The position numbers and the translations under genes were made by a program. DNA of 64,000 nucleotides from Stenotrophomonas bentonitica (GTDB taxonomy: Bacteria > Pseudomonadota > Gammaproteobacteria > Xanthomonadales > Xanthomonadaceae). Positions 59,267 to 64,000 of this stretch are shown here, piece by piece. Every line of letters starts with the position of its first letter. Position 1 is the stretch's first letter. The stretch covers positions 248,001-312,000 of the forward strand of contig NZ_JAAZUH010000003.1 in NCBI RefSeq assembly GCF_013185915.1, in the 5' to 3' direction. The notes beneath the pieces are model-generated. The model searched no databases. It worked only from the letters and a program-made list of their open reading frames with translations, and was not told the origin of the DNA.

Positions 59267-61351
59267 TCACGGCAACAACGTGACCTTCAACTCGCGCACG
59301 CCCACCGCCTCATTCCCGCTGTAATCGCGCGCACTCGCACGAATGGTGTAATCGCCCGCCGGCAACGCATCCGGCTGCCACCGCCCGGTTTCCACCAGCC
59401 CGTCGCGCACGGTGTTGGTGACCAGGTACCGGAACCGCGTCACCGCACTGCCATGCACCGTGATGCCGCTGTCTGGCGCATACGCCACCACCGTGGCGCT
59501 GTTCTCGCGCGGCATGCGATTGAACACGATGTTGAAGCGCGGCTGCTCGTAGCCCACCAGCGGAGTACCGGCGGCATCCAGGATCTGATAGCCCACCTGG
59601 TACGCCCCCAACCGGCGACGCGGCAGGTTGTTGTCCACCTGGTCCCACGCCTCCACCACGATCTGCACGCCCGGGCTCTGGCGCGGAATCTCCACGCGCC
59701 CGCCGGGGCCTGCCTTGATCGGCTGGTCCCTATCGTCCAGCAACGCCACCTCGGTAATGCGCGGCGCGAAGCTGTCGGCGTAGTCCACGAAGCCCAGCGC
59801 CACCGCGTTGCGCTGGAAGCCACTGGCGCCCACGCTCAGGTGCACATGCGCCATGCGGTTGATGCTGCCCAGCGGCTCGCCCGCCTTGAACCGCGTGCCA
59901 CGGCGCACCCGTATCCGCTCCAGCTTTCCATCCAGGTCGCGCAGCTGCGGCCAGCGCGTATCGAGCGGACGGTCGCGCGCATCGCGGCCCACCTTCATGT
60001 GGATGTAGCGCAGCCGGTCCAGCGAGAACCCTTCGCCCTGCCCGCCGACCGCCCAGCTCGAAAACGGGCCGCTGACCTTGCCGTCGGCAATGGCCAACAC
60101 GGTCTGGCCCACGTCGCCGCGGATGTCGAAGCCATCGTGCAGGTGGTGCCGGCTCTCGCCGCTGAAGTTGCCGCGCACCTCGCCCAGCGTGCCCACCACT
60201 TCATGCCAGCCCAGCTGCGGCGCGAGAGGCCAGCGTCCGCCGGTGTCGGGCAGTGGCGCATCGGCAGCCGGCCCGATCAGCGTCGGTGCCGGGGTCGCCC
60301 CTGCGGCCAGCGCGCGCACCCGGTGCACGCGGTACGACGCCGCATCGGACAGGTACAGCCCACCGTTTGAATCCAGCGCCAGCCCGGCCGGCCGCGAGAA
60401 GCGAGGCTGCGGCGCCACGCCGCCCAGCGCCAGCACGTGGCCCTGCGCCGTGAGCTGCACCACCTTGCCGTCGAAGTCGCTGATGTAAACCACGTTGTCG
60501 TGGGTCACCGTCAGCGCCATCGGTCCATTGAGCAGGCCGCCGTCGGCCAGCAGCGTGTCCACCGTGCCGTCCGGTGCCAGCCGGCGTACGGCGTTGTTGA
60601 GCATGTCGGCGACCAGCAGGTTGCCGTGGCCATCCAGCGCCAGCGCCACCGGGGTATCCAGGCGTGCGCCGATCCCGGCGCCGTCCACGTTGCCCGGTGC
60701 ATCGCCACCGGCCAGCGTGCGCACCTGGCCATCGGGTTCGATCACGCGGATCCGGTCGTTCCAGGTATCGGCCACATACACGCGGCCTGCGGTGTCCACC
60801 GCCACGCCCATCGGGCCATCGAAGCGCGCCTGCGCGGCCGGGCCATCCACGTATCCCGCCGTGCCATCGCCCGCGATCGTGGTGACGTTGCCATCGGTGC
60901 CGATCCGGCGGATCACGTGGTTGCCGGTGTCGGCCACGACCACGTTGCCGGCCGTGTCCAGCGCGATCGACGAAGGGGTGTTGAACTGCGCGTGCAGCGC
61001 CGGACCGTCACGCCAGCCCTCGCCCTGCCCGGCCAGCGTGTCGACCCGGCCGTCCGGATACACGCGGCGGATGCGGTTGTTGTCGCCGCCGTCGGCTACG
61101 TACAGCACGCCCTGCGAGTCTAGCGCCAGGCCGTAGGGATCGGCGAAACGCGCCTGCGCGCCCGCGCCGTCGCGCATGCCGCCGACACCGTCACCGGCCA
61201 GCAGCGAAATCTCAGGCGCCCAGCCCAATACGGTTGCCGGAGGGCCGGGCGGCGGCGCCGGTTCGGCCGGCGTGCGCAGGAAGGTCCAGGCCAGCGCAGC
61301 CGCCACCACTACGGCGACCAGCACCGCCATCGTCCATCGTGCACGCGTCAT
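59267..61351 (-). CDS. Membrane-anchored NHL-repeat propeller fused to an M23 peptidase domain
   Basis: 694 residues from the ATG at 61351. One N-terminal anchor (TMAVLVAVVVAAALAWTFL), then about six NHL-type blades (DPYGLALDSQGVLYVADGGDNNRIRRV-like units, residues about 45-345). The M23 (LytM) region has both zinc motifs: H-D-G-F-D in HHLHDGFDIRGDVGQTVLA and H-V-H in MAHVHLSVG. A beta-sandwich tail (about 500-694) follows. It should face the periplasm; whether it cleaves peptidoglycan cannot be read. Divergent from the TPR gene. Confidence 0.82.
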   Translation of the reverse strand: MTRARWTMAVLVAVVVAAALAWTFLRTPAEPAPPPGPPATVLGWAPEISLLAGDGVGGMRDGAGAQARFADPYGLALDSQGVLYVADGGDNNRIRRVYPDGRVDTLAGQGEGWRDGPALHAQFNTPSSIALDTAGNVVVADTGNHVIRRIGTDGNVTTIAGDGTAGYVDGPAAQARFDGPMGVAVDTAGRVYVADTWNDRIRVIEPDGQVRTLAGGDAPGNVDGAGIGARLDTPVALALDGHGNLLVADMLNNAVRRLAPDGTVDTLLADGGLLNGPMALTVTHDNVVYISDFDGKVVQLTAQGHVLALGGVAPQPRFSRPAGLALDSNGGLYLSDAASYRVHRVRALAAGATPAPTLIGPAADAPLPDTGGRWPLAPQLGWHEVVGTLGEVRGNFSGESRHHLHDGFDIRGDVGQTVLAIADGKVSGPFSSWAVGGQGEGFSLDRLRYIHMKVGRDARDRPLDTRWPQLRDLDGKLERIRVRRGTRFKAGEPLGSINRMAHVHLSVGASGFQRNAVALGFVDYADSFAPRITEVALLDDRDQPIKAGPGGRVEIPRQSPGVQIVVEAWDQVDNNLPRRRLGAYQVGYQILDAAGTPLVGYEQPRFNIVFNRMPRENSATVVAYAPDSGITVHGSAVTRFRYLVTNTVRDGLVETGRWQPDALPAGDYTIRASARDYSGNEAVGVRELKVTLLP

Positions 61352-61493
61352 CGCGATCCTTGCCTGCTGCCGTTCGGGCCATGACCTTAGCCGGTGCAGG
61401 CGCGCGTGCAAACCCCGCGTGTACGTGCCGCGACTTGTCTGGAACGCGCGTTCCGGTTTCAATCAAGGGCCAAGCCAAGGAAGGACGCTCCGC

Positions 61494-63002
61494 ATGACCT
61501 GCCGCACCGGCATTGCCCTCGCCCTCGTGCTGTCGCTGTGCGCTGCCCCGCTGGCGGCCACTGCTGCAGCGAGCGTGGATGCCACCGCCCCGGTGCCCGA
61601 GGGTGACCGCGCCTTTTACATGGAGGTCGGCGAAGCCATCCAGCAGGCCGAGCGCGGCGACACCCTGGGCGCGTCCATCGTGTTCGAGCGCCTGCTCGCC
61701 GACCCGCGCCTGGCCACGCTGGCAGTGGAAGGCCGCAGCCACGTGTGGGCCTCGGCAGCGATGGTGGCGGCTGAGCAGAAGGACTTCGCCCTGGCCACGC
61801 AGCGCCTGCAGCAGGCGCTGGCGATCAATCCGCACAATGCATACGCGCGCCTGCGCCTGGCCTGGTTCCAGCTGCATGGCCAGCAGACCGTGGCCGCCGC
61901 CGACAGCGTCATCCTCGGTGCGGCCGACAGCGAAGACTCACCGGACATCACCACCGAGATGGTCTGGCAGCTGGACACCGGGCTGAAGGACCAGCCCGAG
62001 AAGCGCTTGGCACTGCTGCAGGCCCTGTTCGACAGCAACTGGAAGAACGACGGCGTCGAGCCGGTGGAACTGTGGGTCATCCTCGCCACGCTGCAGGTCG
62101 AGGCCGGCCACGGCGACAAAGTGCCAGCCACGCTGGAGCGCATCGACGCCCCCATGGCGCTGGTGCGCCTGCGCAGCGACAAGCGCTTCGACCCCTACCT
62201 GAAGCGCGACGACGCCCGCTACGAGCCGGTCGCCGCCGCGCGGCGGCAGATCGACCGGTTGCGCGTGGAGACCATGCTGCGGCCCGGCATCAACGAAACC
62301 GCCGTGGAGCTTGCCACCGCGCTGATGATTGCCGGCGACCTGGGCGACGTGGTGGGCATGACCGATCAGATTGCCGCCGCCGCAAACGCGGCCACCCAGG
62401 CGCCGGAGGAGCAGGCGTTCGCCATAGGCTGGATGCTGGACACCCGCAGCCGCGCCCTGCGCCGCCTGGGCGAGAATGACCGCGCCGTGGCCAACCAGCT
62501 GATCGCGGTGCGCATGGCGGAAGGCAGCGACACGGTCAGCCAGAAACTCAACCTGGCCGCGTTGTACATGTCGCTGCATCGGCCGATGATGGCACGCGAG
62601 GTCCTGCGCGACACGGACGACGCCAACCTCAGCGCGTACGGCATCAGCAGCCACGCGCTGGTCTCGCTGATGACCGCGCGGCAGTTGAAGGACGATACCG
62701 CTGCACAGCGCGCGTGGACCGTGCTGGAGGCCAACCGCACCGAAGCGCCCGGCCAGTACCGCGACGCCCTGCTCACCGACAACCGCATGGACGAAGCCGC
62801 GCAAATCGTGATCGCGCAGCTGGCCGACCCGCTGGAGCGCGTCCAGATCCTGCTTGATCTGCAGGACATGCGCGAGGGCCCGGTGCTGGAAGGCGAACGC
62901 GATTACCACGAGCGTTGGGAGCAGATGAAGAAGCGTGCCGACGTGCAGGCGGCGGTGGAAAAGGTCGGGCGCATCGCCACCTATCCGCTGTTTTCTTACT
63001 GA
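61494..63002 (+). CDS. Exported TPR-repeat protein of unknown function
   Basis: 502 residues from the ATG at 61494, with an AAGGA site. Signal peptide MTCRTGIALALVLSLCAAPLAATAA; TPR helices about 35-130 (FALATQRLQQALAINPHNAYARLRLAWFQLHG) and more around 340-480. No catalytic motif. Probably a periplasmic scaffold; convergent with the lytic transglycosylase, 15 bp apart. Confidence 0.8.
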   Translation: MTCRTGIALALVLSLCAAPLAATAAASVDATAPVPEGDRAFYMEVGEAIQQAERGDTLGASIVFERLLADPRLATLAVEGRSHVWASAAMVAAEQKDFALATQRLQQALAINPHNAYARLRLAWFQLHGQQTVAAADSVILGAADSEDSPDITTEMVWQLDTGLKDQPEKRLALLQALFDSNWKNDGVEPVELWVILATLQVEAGHGDKVPATLERIDAPMALVRLRSDKRFDPYLKRDDARYEPVAAARRQIDRLRVETMLRPGINETAVELATALMIAGDLGDVVGMTDQIAAAANAATQAPEEQAFAIGWMLDTRSRALRRLGENDRAVANQLIAVRMAEGSDTVSQKLNLAALYMSLHRPMMAREVLRDTDDANLSAYGISSHALVSLMTARQLKDDTAAQRAWTVLEANRTEAPGQYRDALLTDNRMDEAAQIVIAQLADPLERVQILLDLQDMREGPVLEGERDYHERWEQMKKRADVQAAVEKVGRIATYPLFSY

Positions 63003-63017
63003 GCCTGCCGGCGCAGC

Positions 63018-63791
63018 TCAGCGCGCCGGTGTTTCCGGCTTGATGCCCATCGCCTCGCGATAGCGTGCGTACAGCGTGCCCACCTTCTCCACGTAGGCCA
63101 GCGTTTCGGCATATGGCGGCACGCCCTTGTAGCGGGTCACCGCGCCGATGCCCGCGTTGTAGGCCGCAGCCGCCAGGGTGCGGTCGCCTTTGTAGCGGGC
63201 CAGCAGCGCCTTCAGGTAGCGCGCGCCGCCATTGATCGACTGCTCGGCCGAGAGCGGATCTGAAACGCCCAGTTCGGTGGCGGTATCGGGCATCAGCTGC
63301 ATCACCCCCTGCGCACCCTTCGGCGACACCGCACCCGCATCGAAATTGCTTTCCGCATGCGCGATCGCGCGCAGCCAGGCATCGTCCACGCCGGTCGCGC
63401 GCGCCGCCGCCTTGAACTGTTTCGCATGCCGGTTGAGCTGCGGCTTGCCCACCTTGCCCAGCCCTTCATGCGCCGGCTCGCCCGGTGGCGTGGCCACGGT
63501 GAACTTCAGGAACACCCGCGAACCGGGCAGGTTGCGGGTGGAATACACCAGCTGCCCGTCCTGCTCCCGCTCGTACAGGGTGCCGCTGAACACCCCCATG
63601 TTGCCCCACAGGTTGGGGGCCTGCACCGCGTTGTCATCCACCTGTTGCGCCTTGCACTTCGAGCCGGGCTCCGGCGCGGTTGCCAGGCTCACCGTGTTGT
63701 TCTGCACGCAGCGGTACACCGTGCGCGCCGCTGCCGTGCCGGGCAACAGCAGCGGCAACAGGGTCAGCACGATGGGCAGCAAGGGCTTCAT
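63018..63791 (-). CDS. Lytic murein transglycosylase (SLT domain)
   Basis: 257 residues from the ATG at 63791. Signal peptide (KPLLPIVLTLLPLLLPGTAAA-R), a DUF4124-like cystine segment (YRCVQNNTVSLATAPEPGSKC), then a goose-lysozyme-like SLT domain: AIAHAESNFDAGAVSPKGAQGVMQLMPDTA with the catalytic Glu in the HAESNF motif, and AAAAYNAGIGAVTRYKGVPPYAETLAYVEKV. Cleaves peptidoglycan glycans in the periplasm. Confidence 0.9.
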   Translation of the reverse strand: MKPLLPIVLTLLPLLLPGTAAARTVYRCVQNNTVSLATAPEPGSKCKAQQVDDNAVQAPNLWGNMGVFSGTLYEREQDGQLVYSTRNLPGSRVFLKFTVATPPGEPAHEGLGKVGKPQLNRHAKQFKAAARATGVDDAWLRAIAHAESNFDAGAVSPKGAQGVMQLMPDTATELGVSDPLSAEQSINGGARYLKALLARYKGDRTLAAAAYNAGIGAVTRYKGVPPYAETLAYVEKVGTLYARYREAMGIKPETPAR

Positions 63792-64000
63792 GGTGGCGCG
63801 ATCATCCTGCCGGGGGCGCGAACCACGGGTGAATCCCGACCGTGTCGGCTTCACCCTGTCTCGGCGCCCGGATGTCGACACTGGGGAAAATCCGACAGGA
63901 TTGTGCGGAAAGCCCTGTTCCAAACCGTCGTTCCAGGTGGTCATATAGCGCTCATTCCCCCGCCCCAACCGGCAGAGAGGTCCGCTTGAAGCGCGTCAGC
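63792..64000. other. Right-end sequence with no supported gene
   Basis: Upstream region of the transglycosylase. The last 15 bases could begin a rightward gene (TTG at 63986 with GAGAGG 7 bp before it), but the window ends after five codons. Confidence 0.3.

Noticed and set aside
63986..64000. Start of a rightward gene at the window end (TTG with GAGAGG)
   Set aside because: Only five codons remain, so it cannot be tested.
1..64000. tRNA, rRNA, IS elements or prophage
   Set aside because: No cloverleaf with anticodon arm, no rRNA blocks, no transposase, integrase or phage gene seen.

Overview
The window is chromosomal DNA of a high-GC gammaproteobacterium of the Xanthomonadaceae (Lysobacteraceae), most probably a Stenotrophomonas. 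Three things point there: (1) at least 13 intergenic loci carry REP-like palindromes that begin with GTAG, the signature of the SMAG elements of Stenotrophomonas maltophilia; (2) family-typical small proteins are present (DUF3247, DUF3016, DUF3297, DUF4031); (3) the gene content is typical, including a TonB receptor/M14 peptidase pair, a dadR-dadA-alr cluster, an ECF42/DGPF cluster and an exported MsrB-DipZ-MsrA operon. I see no IS element, prophage, CRISPR array, rRNA or tRNA. The window is core-like chromosome, densely packed, with many 4-nt start/stop overlaps.

Layout. 1-6.2 kb: the tail of an RG-rich protein, an M14 peptidase and TonB receptor pair, queD, and a compact small RNA with two C-rich hairpin loops. 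6.2-14.5 kb: an exported proline-iminopeptidase-like hydrolase; a two-component system facing an envelope methionine-sulfoxide repair operon (lipoprotein MsrB, DipZ electron carrier, membrane MsrA); bioD; free-Met-R-sulfoxide reductase (msrC) overlapping a TfoX C-domain gene. 14.5-18 kb: B12 salvage, with a CobC-like phosphatase whose second catalytic His has become Tyr, a cobalamin riboswitch and btuB; then gph. 18-25 kb: an NAD(P)-binding oxidoreductase, dinB, fabA-fabB, and a three-gene unit (rRNA methyltransferase, rsuA, HAD phosphatase). 25-32 kb: small family-specific genes, a PAS-PAS hybrid kinase, a DUF3016 lipoprotein, alr-dadA with divergent dadR, and a 54-residue Gln/Asn-rich protein. 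32-40 kb: a second (cytosolic) msrB, motAB, several DUF genes, a Na+/H+ antiporter and ygiD. 40-51 kb: a CHASE/PAS/degenerate-GGDEF/EAL phosphodiesterase, an M13 metallopeptidase lipoprotein, an MpaB-family oxygenase, a LytS/LytTR-type two-component pair and an M28 aminopeptidase. 51-56 kb: a four-gene operon of exported proteins of unknown function ending in a CsgG-like lipoprotein. 56-59.3 kb: an ECF42-type sigma factor with two VOC proteins and two DGPF proteins, preceded by a matching promoter. 59.3-64 kb: an NHL-propeller/M23 fusion, an exported TPR protein and a lytic transglycosylase.

Most novel-looking items: the sRNA with twin CCCUCCC loops and a promoter flanked by a perfect 9-bp inverted repeat; the four-gene exported operon; the NHL-M23 fusion; and GTAG repeats that supply the stop codon of three genes (a fourth ends inside a related palindrome). 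Start sites were chosen from ribosome-binding sites, family alignment from memory and signal peptides. Nothing was computed or searched.
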